This document shows, piece after piece, positions 8,764 to 17,202 of a DNA stretch of 34,203 nucleotides. The stretch covers positions 1 through 34,203 of the forward strand of contig CAMCKD010000009.1 of the NCBI GenBank assembly GCA_945875335.1. The letters run 5' to 3'. The notes under the pieces are model-generated. The model searched no databases, was not told the origin of the DNA, and worked only from the letters and a program-made list of their open reading frames with translations. A program made the translations under genes and the position numbers. How positions within the stretch are numbered: the first letter of the stretch is position 1; every line of letters begins with the position of its first letter. The DNA comes from an uncultured Clostridia bacterium (GTDB lineage Bacteria > Bacillota > Clostridia > Oscillospirales > Oscillospiraceae).

Positions 8764-8910
8764 TGCTATTCCGTCGAAAACAGGCCGCGAAGAAAAGAAT
8801 TCATAAAAAATCAATAAAATAACGCCTTGTTTTTCCGGGCAATTCCAATTTTTCCGGGATTATGTAACCCTGCCAAGGCCCGCCGCCCCACCCTGCGCCG
8901 GAAAGACGGC

Positions 8911-9107
8911 AAATTGTTGTTTAACGCACACGCCACTGTAGGGGAGGCTCTTAGCCTCCCGCCAGGTTGGTAACCTGAGTGTTTGGTTGAATGGAACAAT
9001 GTTCAGCATGGTACGAATTCGCCCTTCCTGGTTGGTAACTGAAAGCCTGTACTGCGCGGGAGGCTACGAGCCTCCCCTACAGTGGCGTGTTCGATAAACA
9101 ACAATTT
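8911..9107. repeat. Palindromic intergenic element, class A, copy 2
   Basis: 197 bp between AAATTGTTGTTT (8911-8922) and AAACAACAATTT (9096-9107). Here all four hairpin arms read GGGAGGCT or AGCCTCCC where the other class A copies have GGGCGGCT or AGCCGCCC, so pairing is kept at both ends. The centre shares GAGTGTTTGGTTGAATGG but diverges after it. Together with 8764-8910, where I see nothing else, it fills the gap between the ftsE promoter and the ABC operon terminator. Confidence 0.9.
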
Positions 9108-9149
9108 ACCTGATTGCGTGATTAAGCCGTTCTGCCCCACAAATATTAC

Positions 9150-9178
9150 TGAAAAAGCACCGGCGGGGGAGCCGGTGC
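9150..9178 (-). terminator. Intrinsic terminator of the ABC/CPBP operon
   Basis: Minus-strand hairpin GCACCGGC-N6-GCCGGTGC (9157-9178) followed by TTTTTCAG. It starts 6 nt after the stop of the small membrane protein. Confidence 0.85.
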
Positions 9179-9183
9179 AGAAT

Positions 9184-9510
9184 TCAGGAGTGATCCGATA
9201 CAATTTTCCGATAGCGTCTGTAAAGCAGGTACAGTCCCAGGGTGCACAGCGCAGTGATGCCCAGGACTCCCGCTGGGGGGTAGGCCGCACCAAGGAGGCC
9301 GCAAAACAGCCAGGCCGCGGCATACAGGCGGAAGGCAGTGCCCATTTTGCGGTTGTAGCCGGGCACATCCTGCAGGGTTTCTTTCAGCTTCTCTTCGCTG
9401 CCCGTCCAGAACTGCACCGGGGCGCTGCTGATCCTGGTCAGATACCCCGCCAGGAAAAAGCCGGATGCGCACAGCAGACAGCACAGGGCAAGGATGATTC
9501 GTCCAGCCAT
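9184..9510 (-). CDS. Small membrane protein, DUF3784-like
   Basis: A 108-residue protein with three predicted membrane segments (about residues 4-25, 62-80 and 83-98). Between the first two is a short loop containing FWTGSEEKL and a YNRKMG motif, the pattern I associate with DUF3784-type proteins; this family call is from memory and unverified. Last gene of the operon, 10 bp after the ABC permease, with a GGGAAAGG site. The function is unknown; co-transcription suggests an accessory role for the exporter. Confidence 0.7.
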   Translation of the reverse strand: MAGRIILALCCLLCASGFFLAGYLTRISSAPVQFWTGSEEKLKETLQDVPGYNRKMGTAFRLYAAAWLFCGLLGAAYPPAGVLGITALCTLGLYLLYRRYRKIVSDHS

Positions 9511-9520
9511 CGCCTTTCCC

Positions 9521-12121
9521 TCACGTCAACAGCGACACCGCCATCAGCGCGCCGCCTGCAAGAATCGAAAGCAGCATTCCGGCGTTCAGAATGCTGGTTT
9601 GAAACCGTTTCCCCTTTGGCAGCTCCAATGCGCCAGATTCAAACCGCAGATTCCGCCAGCTCATGCACAGCAGCACCAGCCCCGCCAGGGCGCAGAGCAC
9701 CAGCAGCAGCGCGTAGCCATAATAGGCCCGGAACCAGGGATTGGCCAGAGCCTCCATGGTGGAGCCGCTCAAAGCCTCCGGGGAGATTTGCCGCAGCAGG
9801 GCGGGGGCAAACACGGAGCCTAGAAAATTGATGCACATGTGGGCAATTACGCTGCAGCGCAGCCTCCCGGTGTTCAGGTAGATGTAGCCAAAGGCCAGCC
9901 CCAGGCCAAAGGCGTAGAAAAACTGGGAGAAGTTCCCGTGGTACAGCCCGAACAGCAGGGCCGAGAGCAGCACCGCGGTTTTGCCCCCGTAGATGCCCAT
10001 CCGATCGATCAGCTGCTTGCGGAACACATATTCCTCCACCAGGGGAGAAAGAACTACCATAAAGAGAAGCTGGGCTGCCAGGTTGTTGCCGGTGACGAAG
10101 GGCATCAGGGGATTCTTTGCCTCTGCCAAAGCGGTGATCAGGGAGCCGATCAGATTCCCGGCGTACATCAAAAAGACGCAGATGAAGCCAAATTTCACGG
10201 CCCGTCCTGCTCCCAGCTTCTGCTTTTTTGGCGGGTGAGCAGGGGCACGCCGCAGCACCAGCAGTCCCAGGGGAATGGCCAGCAGATACTGGGGGGCGAA
10301 GGTCATCAGCCAGATGCCCCATTCACTGGTGAATATCCCGGGGAACCAGAGGTAAGCGGCCACAATCACGCCAATCTGAACCAGAACCACGATCACCAGT
10401 ATGGTCAGAAAGCCGAAGCCCACCCGGGAGAAGCTTCTCCGGGCAGATTTCAAATCCTGTTCCTTTCCGATTGAAATGTCCTTCCCCTTGGGCTGCAGGA
10501 ACACCGAGGCCAGACTGAAGGCCCCAACGCCCAGCAGCAGATTCACAGCGGTAGCCCCCAGGGCAGCCGGCAGGGTATGGCCCATAACGATGCCGAAGGC
10601 CAGAATGCCCACATCCGGCAGCAGGCCAAAGTAGATGAACAGAATGGTGATCATCTGCTTGATGGTCTTGCCGATGGAGGCGGGGATGGAGAGGTCAATG
10701 AAGGTGACCATGCTGGTGGCGTAGAAATCCACGGAGACAATCAGCGGCAGCCATTTCAGCAGCGACAGGGGGTTCACCAGCAGCACCGCGCTGGCAAGGA
10801 GCATCGGGGGCAGCAAATCCAGCAGACAGCTCACCGTGCCGCCCAGCAGGGAATAGAAAAGCTTCTGCCAGGTGGATTCCGGGATCATGCGGAAGTAATC
10901 CAGTCCTGTGTCCTCGGCCAAAGGGTCGCCCATGGCCCGGAAGAACACCAGCACCCCCAGGGCCAGCACCACCGGCAGCGGGTTCGTGGTGCCGAAATAG
11001 AACCGCAGGGCAGCGGAAATGCCCACCGCCGCCACCAGGTAGGTCTCCATGGTCTTGGTGAGGAATCCAAAGTGAGCAAACCGGAATCGGTTATACATGG
11101 TTTTGTAAAAGTAGATATTGGCGCCCCAGCCGTGGTTCAGCCCGTCCCGCCGGAGAGAGGCCTTCCGCTCCTTTTTCCGCTGGCCGGTTGCCGCCGTGCC
11201 GCTGGTCTTCTCGGAGCGGGCCCGCTCCAGCAGGGCGGCGGTTTCCTCGGATTTTGCCATGGCGTCCTCATAGAAGTCCGCGTTGATGTGCCAGATGCAG
11301 GCAACCAGCCCGGCACCGCCAGCCACCAGCAGCCCAAGGCACAGTCCGGCTCCCAGCCAGTTTTCCTCCATCACAAACACCGCCAGCCCCTTCAGCCAGC
11401 CCCAGAAGGGGATCCACCGGGTAAAGCCCGGATTGAAGAACCGATCAGCCGCCTGCAGCATGTCCAGTCCGCTGGCCTTGAAGAACACCAGAAACGACCC
11501 CGCCAGCACAAGCAGCACCCCATAAACGCCCTTTCTCAGATACTTCTTGAATCCTGAGTGGGTAGAGCAGACGGTGTACAGCAGCACCTGCAGCAGCTTG
11601 CCAATGAAAATGGCGGAAAACCAGGTGATGAGAATCGCCGCTGCTCCCCAGCCGGAGAGCCCCAGGTTCAGCATCAGGTTTGGCAGCTGGAACACAATGT
11701 AGATGGTGGCAATCAGCGCCGTGCCCAGCTGGGTGGCCAGCCGGAACATCAGCACGGACTGGGGCTTCATGGGGGAGGGGAACAGCAGATTCACGTCCGC
11801 AGGCAGAAAGATCCTGCTGCCGTTTTTGTCCGCGCTCACCGCCTCAAAGAAGAACAGCACCAGCACCGCCCCGCCGGCAATCAGCTCCGCCAGGGCGGCG
11901 GGGGAGATGCTTAAAGGTGTGGGCTCCTTCTCCGGCACGGTCTCGGTGACGGCCTCCGGCTCTTGGTTGGCCTCCACCGCATCCTCTAAGGTGGCGGCAA
12001 AAATGCCGATGACGCCGCCAATGAGCATGCACACCACCAAAAATACCAACACCCAGGTCTTGCACAGCTTTCGCACTTGGTTCACGAAGCTGTGCAGGGC
12101 GTAATAACCAAAAAATCTCAT
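9521..12121 (-). CDS. ABC exporter permease fused to a CPBP (Abi) intramembrane protease domain
   Basis: An 866-residue membrane protein. The N-terminal part (about 1-560) has many hydrophobic segments and resembles the putative ABC exporter permease family of Firmicutes; a charged loop rich in Lys/Arg lies near 300-330. The C-terminal part (about 590-860) carries the CPBP/Abi signature: EEYVFR near residue 695, FGLYHGN near 724 and HMCINF near 761. These supply the glutamates, His and Asn/His of the membrane-embedded metalloprotease site. The ATPase partner is the gene 4 bp upstream, and GGGAGGG precedes the start. CPBP proteins process prenylated or peptide substrates, including bacteriocin leaders and immunity factors, so export of a peptide is possible, but no precursor gene is visible. 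Confidence 0.88.
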   Translation of the reverse strand: MRFFGYYALHSFVNQVRKLCKTWVLVFLVVCMLIGGVIGIFAATLEDAVEANQEPEAVTETVPEKEPTPLSISPAALAELIAGGAVLVLFFFEAVSADKNGSRIFLPADVNLLFPSPMKPQSVLMFRLATQLGTALIATIYIVFQLPNLMLNLGLSGWGAAAILITWFSAIFIGKLLQVLLYTVCSTHSGFKKYLRKGVYGVLLVLAGSFLVFFKASGLDMLQAADRFFNPGFTRWIPFWGWLKGLAVFVMEENWLGAGLCLGLLVAGGAGLVACIWHINADFYEDAMAKSEETAALLERARSEKTSGTAATGQRKKERKASLRRDGLNHGWGANIYFYKTMYNRFRFAHFGFLTKTMETYLVAAVGISAALRFYFGTTNPLPVVLALGVLVFFRAMGDPLAEDTGLDYFRMIPESTWQKLFYSLLGGTVSCLLDLLPPMLLASAVLLVNPLSLLKWLPLIVSVDFYATSMVTFIDLSIPASIGKTIKQMITILFIYFGLLPDVGILAFGIVMGHTLPAALGATAVNLLLGVGAFSLASVFLQPKGKDISIGKEQDLKSARRSFSRVGFGFLTILVIVVLVQIGVIVAAYLWFPGIFTSEWGIWLMTFAPQYLLAIPLGLLVLRRAPAHPPKKQKLGAGRAVKFGFICVFLMYAGNLIGSLITALAEAKNPLMPFVTGNNLAAQLLFMVVLSPLVEEYVFRKQLIDRMGIYGGKTAVLLSALLFGLYHGNFSQFFYAFGLGLAFGYIYLNTGRLRCSVIAHMCINFLGSVFAPALLRQISPEALSGSTMEALANPWFRAYYGYALLLVLCALAGLVLLCMSWRNLRFESGALELPKGKRFQTSILNAGMLLSILAGGALMAVSLLT

Positions 12122-12125
12122 TGCC

Positions 12126-12833
12126 TCAGCCCTCCCGGCCGCCTTCGGTCACGTCGAAGAACAGCTGCTCCAGGGTTCTGCCGTCGGCTTCCAGCTCCTC
12201 GCGGGTGAGGTTGGCATGGATAACGCCGTTTCTCATGATCAATGCCCGATCCCACAGCATGTCCACGCTGTCGATGATGTGGGTGGATACCAGCAGCGTC
12301 CTGCCCTCCTGACGCATTTCCTCCATGCAGCTTTTCAGCTCCTTGATGGCGTGGGGGTCCAGGCCGATCATGGGTTCGTCCAGCAGGAGCAGACTGGGCT
12401 GGGGCAGCAGCCCTAAGCAGATGTTTAATTTCTGCTGCATGCCCTTGGACAGCTCGTCGCCGAATTTCTTCCGCTTGTCCTCCAGCTCAAACCGGGTGAA
12501 TAGACTGTCAATGCGGCTTTTGTAATCCTTCAATCGATAGGCCCGGGCCAGGAACTCCATGTGCTCCGAGACCGTCAGATTGGGGTACAGGCTGGGAAGC
12601 TCCGGGATGTAGCCCATCACCGCCCGGGCCTGGCTGGATTTGTTGGAAAAGCCGTTCACGGTGATGTTGCCCTCATATTGCAGAAAACCAATGATGGATT
12701 TCATCAGGGTGCTTTTGCCCGCCCCGTTGGGCCCCAGCAGCACGGTGACGCTGCCCGGCTCCAAATGGAGATTCACATCGTCGCAGGCCAGAACCTTGCC
12801 GTATTTTTTGGTCAGATGTTCCACGGTAAGCAT
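12126..12833 (-). CDS. ABC transporter ATP-binding protein
   Basis: ATPase of the exporter encoded downstream. Motifs are Walker A LLGPNGAGKST (about residues 31-41), signature LSKGMQQKLN (about 132), Walker B LLLLDEPMIG (about 152) and the H-loop VSTH (about 188). I start it at 12833 (MLTVEHLTKKYG); the frame extends upstream to 13037 but crosses the promoter at 12867-12895, so that part is not coding. The 235 residues are typical of ABC-2 type ATPases. The next gene starts 4 bp after its stop. Confidence 0.93.
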   Translation of the reverse strand: MLTVEHLTKKYGKVLACDDVNLHLEPGSVTVLLGPNGAGKSTLMKSIIGFLQYEGNITVNGFSNKSSQARAVMGYIPELPSLYPNLTVSEHMEFLARAYRLKDYKSRIDSLFTRFELEDKRKKFGDELSKGMQQKLNICLGLLPQPSLLLLDEPMIGLDPHAIKELKSCMEEMRQEGRTLLVSTHIIDSVDMLWDRALIMRNGVIHANLTREELEADGRTLEQLFFDVTEGGREG

Positions 12834-12866
12834 ATCAAAATCTCTTCTTTCCTTATGATTTTCTCC

Positions 12867-12895
12867 ATTGTATACCTGCGGACAGAACTTGTCAA
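12867..12895 (-). promoter_or_regulatory. Promoter of the ABC/CPBP operon
   Basis: Minus-strand TTGACA (12890-12895), 17-bp spacer and TACAAT (12867-12872). The consensus is near perfect, with a leader of about 30 nt. Confidence 0.85.
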
Positions 12896-13043
12896 GACGC
12901 TTCAAAAAATTAAGAAAAGATGGAGAAAGAATGGGATTATCCGTTCTTTTGACGGAAAAATCCTGAGGCTTTCCCCCTTTGCGGTTCGCCTGACTGCCTG
13001 GCATGAAGCCAGCTCCATTCTGGCAGATTTTTTGCATTGAGGC

Positions 13044-13251
13044 AAATTGTTGTTTAGCGTACCCTTGCCCTCCCCTCTGGGGAGGGTGGCCGAGCGTAAG
13101 CGAGGTCGGGAGAGGTATATTGCGCAGTTGTTTCCTGCTGTTTTTGGGGAAATAGGTGCGAAAAGACCTCTTCCGTCAGCCCTTCGGGCTGCCACCTTCC
13201 CCAGAGGGAAAGGCTTCAGCGCTGCCGCGCCAGTGCTTCAAACAACAATTT
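13044..13251. repeat. Palindromic intergenic element, class B, copy 1
   Basis: 208 bp between AAATTGTTGTTT (13044-13055) and AAACAACAATTT (13240-13251). The left end carries CCCTCCCC-TCT-GGGGAGGG and GGTGGCCGAGCG, shared with 20134 and 34153. The right end has a different hairpin (CCTTCCCC-AGA-GGGAAAGG), and the GCGCTGCCGCGCCAG stretch is unique to this copy. With the sequence around it, this fills the gap between two divergent promoters. Confidence 0.85.
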
Positions 13252-13304
13252 GCAGCGTGAACCCGATGTGCATATTTTATTAACATTTTCGCAACAATCC
13301 CTTC

Positions 13305-13333
13305 GTGAATTGAGAGTGGGGCGGCGTTATAAT
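13305..13333 (+). promoter_or_regulatory. Possible promoter of the alarmone synthetase gene
   Basis: A perfect TATAAT (13328-13333) in an AT-rich stretch about 60 nt before the ATG. The -35 position 17 bp upstream (13305-13310) reads GTGAAT, a poor match, so activation or a different sigma contact may be needed. Confidence 0.45.
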
Positions 13334-13395
13334 AATTATATCAAATTTGAAGTAATTCTGCCCCGTCATAAAAATAGAGAGAGTTGGTAGAAAAC

Positions 13396-14115
13396 ATGGA
13401 AACAATGGAAACCTCTGCTGTGGTCATCAACAGGGATGAATCCGTCAACATCGATCACGTTCAGAATTTCAACCAGTGGATGAAGCAGTATGCCCGGCCC
13501 TACCGGGAGATGATGTCCTTTTACAGCTGCGCCATCATGGAGGTGGAGACAAAATTCCGGGTGCTCAGCGAGGATATGTCCCTGGCCTTTGAGCGCAACC
13601 CCATCGAAACCATCCACACCCGCCTGAAAAGCCCGGAGAGCATCATGAACAAGATGGTGCGCCGCCAGATTCCCTTGTCCGTGGAGAACATCCGGGAGAA
13701 CATCCACGATATCGCCGGTGTGCGGGTGGTGTGCTCCTTCCAGTCCGATATCTACATGCTGGCCGATGCCTTTCTGATGCAGGACGATGTGACCCTGATT
13801 CAGCGCAAGGACTATTTTCAGAATCCCAAGCCCAACGGCTATCGGAGTCTGCACCTGATCGTCAGCGTGCCCATCTTCCTCCACAACGAAAAGAAATCCA
13901 TGAAGGTGGAGGTGCAGCTGCGCACCCTGGCCATGGACCTCTGGGCCAGCACGGAACACAAAATCCGCTATAAAAAGGACAATCTCCTCTCCCCGGCGGA
14001 TCACCAGGCACTGTTCGAGTGCGCCCAGAGCTGCTCGGAAATCGACCGGAAGCTGGAACAAATCTATGAAAATGTCCTAAAATCCAAAGTCAGTCAGGAG
14101 ATAAAAACCAAATGA
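13396..14115 (+). CDS. Small alarmone synthetase, RelA/SpoT nucleotidyltransferase family
   Basis: Makes (p)ppGpp-type alarmones by pyrophosphate transfer from ATP to GDP or GTP. The 239-residue protein has only a synthetase domain: IAGVRVVC (about 110), the GTP-binding loop NPKPNGYRSLHL (about 145) and EVQLRTLAMDLWASTEHK (about 173-190). There is no HD hydrolase, TGS or ACT domain, which places it with RelP/RelQ small synthetases rather than full-length Rel. The ATG at 13396 is my choice; a TTG at 13384 follows AGAGAG directly, and an ATG at 13405 is also possible. It overlaps the next gene by 4 bp (ATGA), so translation is coupled. Which of RelP or RelQ it matches cannot be settled by eye. 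Confidence 0.93.
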   Translation: METMETSAVVINRDESVNIDHVQNFNQWMKQYARPYREMMSFYSCAIMEVETKFRVLSEDMSLAFERNPIETIHTRLKSPESIMNKMVRRQIPLSVENIRENIHDIAGVRVVCSFQSDIYMLADAFLMQDDVTLIQRKDYFQNPKPNGYRSLHLIVSVPIFLHNEKKSMKVEVQLRTLAMDLWASTEHKIRYKKDNLLSPADHQALFECAQSCSEIDRKLEQIYENVLKSKVSQEIKTK

Positions 14116-14888
14116 ATCTTGCAGTGACCATTCTTGTGTGTTTCTTTGCCGGTCTGGGCGCGGGTCTCGGCACCGGCTTTGCGGGTATGAGCGCCGCAGC
14201 AGTGATCACCCCCATGCTGGTTACCTTCCTGGGCATGGAGGCCTATGACGCCGTGGGCATCGCACTGGCCTCCGATGTGCTGGCCAGCGCCGTCAGCGCC
14301 TATACCTACGGAAAAAACAAAAATCTGGACGTGAAAAACGGCCTGGTGATGATGGGGGCGGTGCTGGTATTCACCATGGTGGGCAGCTTCGTTTCCAGCC
14401 TGGTGCCCGGCAGCACCATGGGCAGCTTCTCCGTGTTCATGACCATGCTGCTGGGCGTGAAGTTCATCGTCAAGCCTGTGATGACCACCAAGGAAGCCAT
14501 GGGCCAGGTTTCGGCGAAAAAGCGGCTGATCCAGAGCCTGATCTGCGGCAGCCTGATTGGGTTCATCTGCGGCTTTGTGGGGGCAGGCGGCGGCATGATG
14601 ATGCTGCTGATTCTCACCTCCGTGCTGGGCTATGAGCTGAAAACCGCCGTGGGCACCAGCGTGTTCATCATGGCCTTCACCGCTTTTACCGGCTCCGTCA
14701 GCCATTTCGTCATCGGCGGTGCTCCCAATTGGCTGGTGCTGGCCCTGTGCGTGGGCTTCACCCTGCTCTGGGCCAGAATCGCCGCCCGCATTGCCAACAA
14801 GGTGGATGCCAAATTCCTCAACCGCGCCACCGGCGTCATCCTCATCCTCCTGGGCGCGGTGGTGCTGCTGGTGAATGCCTTTACCTGA
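14112..14888 (+). CDS. TauE/SafE (TSUP) family membrane transporter
   Basis: A 258-residue integral membrane protein with about eight hydrophobic segments in two halves, each starting with a Gly-rich motif (GLGAGLGTGFAG near residue 14 and GFVGAGGGMMM near 155), as in sulfite/organosulfonate exporters of the TSUP family. The substrate cannot be told from sequence. Its ATG overlaps the stop of the alarmone synthetase gene (ATGA), so the two proteins are made from one message, which could link transport to nutrient stress. A class A repeat begins 18 bp after the stop and may end transcription. Confidence 0.88.
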   Translation: MNLAVTILVCFFAGLGAGLGTGFAGMSAAAVITPMLVTFLGMEAYDAVGIALASDVLASAVSAYTYGKNKNLDVKNGLVMMGAVLVFTMVGSFVSSLVPGSTMGSFSVFMTMLLGVKFIVKPVMTTKEAMGQVSAKKRLIQSLICGSLIGFICGFVGAGGGMMMLLILTSVLGYELKTAVGTSVFIMAFTAFTGSVSHFVIGGAPNWLVLALCVGFTLLWARIAARIANKVDAKFLNRATGVILILLGAVVLLVNAFT

Positions 14889-14905
14889 ATCAATGGGAAA
14901 ATGGT

Positions 14906-15106
14906 AAATTGTTGTTTATGCGACGAACCATTCGTAGGGGCGGCTATTAGCCGCCCGCCAGGTTAGATGCCTGAGTGTTTGGTTGAATGGTACAAATGTG
15001 GGAAACTGGTGCGAATTCACCCGACATTTCTTTTGATTTTCAGCTTGTACTGCGCGGGCGGCTGGTAGCCGCCCCTACGAATGGCGTGTGCGTTAAACAA
15101 CAATTT
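14906..15106. repeat. Palindromic intergenic element, class A, copy 3
   Basis: 201 bp between AAATTGTTGTTT (14906-14917) and AAACAACAATTT (15095-15106). Its core is nearly the same as the copy at 4231-4430: hairpins with GGGCGGCT arms at both ends, GAGTGTTTGGTTGAATGG, GGGAAACTGGT and TGTACTGCGCGGG. It sits between two convergent transcription units. Confidence 0.92.
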
Positions 15107-15124
15107 GTCTGTCTGCAAATCCCA

Positions 15125-15170
15125 ACAAAAAACCACGCATTCCTCCGGGTTTTCGGCTGAATGCGTGGCG
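15125..15170 (-). terminator. Intrinsic terminator of the ATP-grasp/esterase operon
   Basis: A perfect 10-bp stem, CCACGCATTC (15133-15142) with GAATGCGTGG (15159-15168). Minus-strand transcripts meet the run TTTTTTG after the stem (15127-15132). The plus side also has GTTTTTATT after the stem, so it can work in both directions. Confidence 0.9.
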
Positions 15171-15179
15171 TTTTTATTA

Positions 15180-16370
15180 TTAATAGGTGGCGGCCATATC
15201 TGCGTAGAATTCGTTCATTTCCTCTTCGGTGTCGAAGTTGCAGACGTACATCTGGTTGGCCATGGCGCCGGACAGGGCCTCGGGGATGCGGCCGGCCATT
15301 TTCAGGCAGTGGCCGTACTTCATGGTGATTTCGTAGTCATCCATCTTGTAGGTCTTGCCGTCCCGGCGGCTGTAGAAGGCGCAGTAGTGGTGGTTGCCGA
15401 TGGGCTTGGTGTTATAGTCAAAGGCCACCATGTCGGCCCAAATCTTATAAACGTCGGTCTCCTGGCTGTAGTTGTACATCTCGGGGGTGTAGCCGCCGGC
15501 GGGGCGCATGTTGACCTCCAGACCCAGGATGTCGCCCTTCTTGCCCAGACCCTCCTGATCCTCGTTGAGGATGAAGAATTCCAGATGGATGAACCGGCTC
15601 TTCACGCCGAAGGACTTCACCGTCCGCAGACCCGCGTCCCGGATGGCATCGGGCAAATCCTTCACCAGGTAATAAACGGAGTCGCCGCCCTCGTTGACAA
15701 TGTCCATCAGGGACAGGGGCGTGACGTTGCCGGACTCGAACAGGGGATTGCCATGGGAGTCGATGATGGCGTCATAGGTCTGCACATAGCCGTTGACGAA
15801 CTCCTCCATGATGTACACATTGTTATCCTTGGTGTCCATGAACCAGCGCACATCGTCGTCGCATTTCAGCTTGTAGGTATTGTTGGCGCCCACGCCGTTG
15901 TCGGGCTTTACCACCACGGGATAGCCCACATAGTTGGCAAATTCCAGAGCGTCGTCCAGGCCCTCCACCAGATGATACCGGGCGGTGGGCAGACCGGCCT
16001 TGGCATAGTATTCCTTCATGGCGGACTTGTACTTGATCTTCGCCATGTCCTCGATTTTGGGGCCGGTGGTGATGTTGAACTCGGTGCGCAGCTGGGCGTC
16101 CCGCATGAGCCAGTATTCGTTGTTGGATTCCAGCCAGTCGATCTTGCCGTATTTGAAGGTGAAGAAGGCCACGGCCTTAAACACCTCGTCGTAGTTTTCC
16201 AGGCTGGATACCTTATAATATTCATCCAGGGAGTCCTTCAGCTCCTTCACCAGGTCGGCGTAGGGGCTGTCGCCGATGCCAAGCACCCGCATGCCGTTGT
16301 TGCGCAGCTCCCGGCAGAACCGCCAGTAGGTCAGGGGAAAGTTGGGGGAGATAAAAATAAAATTCTTCAT
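15180..16370 (-). CDS. ATP-grasp domain carboxylate-amine ligase, substrate unknown
   Basis: Predicted ligase that activates a carboxylate as acyl-phosphate and joins it to an amine or similar nucleophile. The 396 residues show an N-terminal Rossmann-like preATP domain (MKNFIFISPNFP), then the ATP-grasp fold: VVVKPDNGVGANN with Lys155, EEFVNGY near 189, and the metal-binding EVNMRPAGGY with Glu285 and Asn287. It resembles carbamoyl-phosphate-synthase-like ligases used in peptide and natural product pathways. It is the last gene of a three-gene operon, 30 bp after an esterase-fold gene, and has only a weak GAGAGAAAG ribosome site. The operon context suggests that the ligase and the two hydrolases act on the same small molecule, but this is inference. 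Confidence 0.85.
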   Translation of the reverse strand: MKNFIFISPNFPLTYWRFCRELRNNGMRVLGIGDSPYADLVKELKDSLDEYYKVSSLENYDEVFKAVAFFTFKYGKIDWLESNNEYWLMRDAQLRTEFNITTGPKIEDMAKIKYKSAMKEYYAKAGLPTARYHLVEGLDDALEFANYVGYPVVVKPDNGVGANNTYKLKCDDDVRWFMDTKDNNVYIMEEFVNGYVQTYDAIIDSHGNPLFESGNVTPLSLMDIVNEGGDSVYYLVKDLPDAIRDAGLRTVKSFGVKSRFIHLEFFILNEDQEGLGKKGDILGLEVNMRPAGGYTPEMYNYSQETDVYKIWADMVAFDYNTKPIGNHHYCAFYSRRDGKTYKMDDYEITMKYGHCLKMAGRIPEALSGAMANQMYVCNFDTEEEMNEFYADMAATY

Positions 16371-16400
16371 GGCTTTCTCTCTTTCACGTTGGATGATGAA

Positions 16401-17153
16401 TCAGCCCAGGAACCAGGGCAGATAGGTTTGGACCATCTTAAACCACCAGGGCCAGTCGTGGTTCACGTCGTAGCCCCAGTATTCAAACCGGGTGTGGATG
16501 CCCTTCTGGGCGCAGACGGTATCCAGCTTCCGGGTGCTTTCCAGCAAAACGTCCTCCCAGGCACCCTGGCCGCAGACGATCAGGGACTTCTGGTGGTTGT
16601 ACATGTCCATCCAGGGGTGATCCGGGGCCATGTTGGCAAGGTAGAAGACAGGGCAGTTGTTGTAGACCAGATCGTCGCAGTAGTCGCCGAAGAACTCCTT
16701 GTTGTCATACAGGCCGGAGATGGCGAAGCAACTGTCGAAGAGGTCCGGGCGGCGGTAATAGAGGTTGGCCGCGTGCATGGCGCCCATGGAAGCGCCGAAG
16801 GTGAGAATGCCCTGGTCGTAGCCGTTCCGTTCGCCGCTCAGGTGCTTGATATAGGGCACCAGCTCCTGGGTGATGTAGTGGAACCAGCGCTCGTGGTTTT
16901 CGATGCGCCAGCGGTTGTCCACTCCTTTTGCGCCCCAGGCTTCGTTGTCGATGCAGTCGCAGGCGTAGACGGTGCAGCGGCCCGCTTCGATCCAGGGTGC
17001 CCAGTAGTCGATCATTTTGAAGTTCTCAAAATCGAAGAACCGACCCCCCTGGCAGGGGATGAACAGAACCGGCTTTCCGGCGTGACCGTAGACCTTGAAT
17101 TCCATGTCCCGGTTCAGGTGGCCGCTGTAGTGCTTGAAATAGCGAATTTCCAT
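16401..17153 (-). CDS. Esterase-fold alpha/beta hydrolase, cytoplasmic, substrate unknown
   Basis: A 250-residue protein of the esterase D/PF00756-like fold. The nucleophile elbow is FGASMGAM (Ser near residue 120). A C-terminal VNHDWPWW offers the catalytic His near residue 233, and an acidic partner lies before it. No signal peptide is seen. It starts with MEIRYFKHYSG, preceded by GAGGAG. It lies 49 bp after one esterase-fold gene and 30 bp before the ATP-grasp ligase. The protein is rich in Trp, Tyr and Asp, and is clearly different in sequence from its neighbour at 17203, so the two are not a recent duplication. A transesterase role, as in some mycolyltransferase-like members of the fold, is possible. 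Confidence 0.85.
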   Translation of the reverse strand: MEIRYFKHYSGHLNRDMEFKVYGHAGKPVLFIPCQGGRFFDFENFKMIDYWAPWIEAGRCTVYACDCIDNEAWGAKGVDNRWRIENHERWFHYITQELVPYIKHLSGERNGYDQGILTFGASMGAMHAANLYYRRPDLFDSCFAISGLYDNKEFFGDYCDDLVYNNCPVFYLANMAPDHPWMDMYNHQKSLIVCGQGAWEDVLLESTRKLDTVCAQKGIHTRFEYWGYDVNHDWPWWFKMVQTYLPWFLG

Positions 17154-17202
17154 TGGCTTCTCTCCTCGTTTCTATGTTGGGGGCGAAGTGTTTGCCCAAA
17201 AA

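Noticed and set aside
12834-13037. N-terminal extension of the ABC ATPase
   Set aside because: The open frame crosses a near-consensus promoter and the ABC fold starts at MLTVEHLTKKYG with no room for a further domain.
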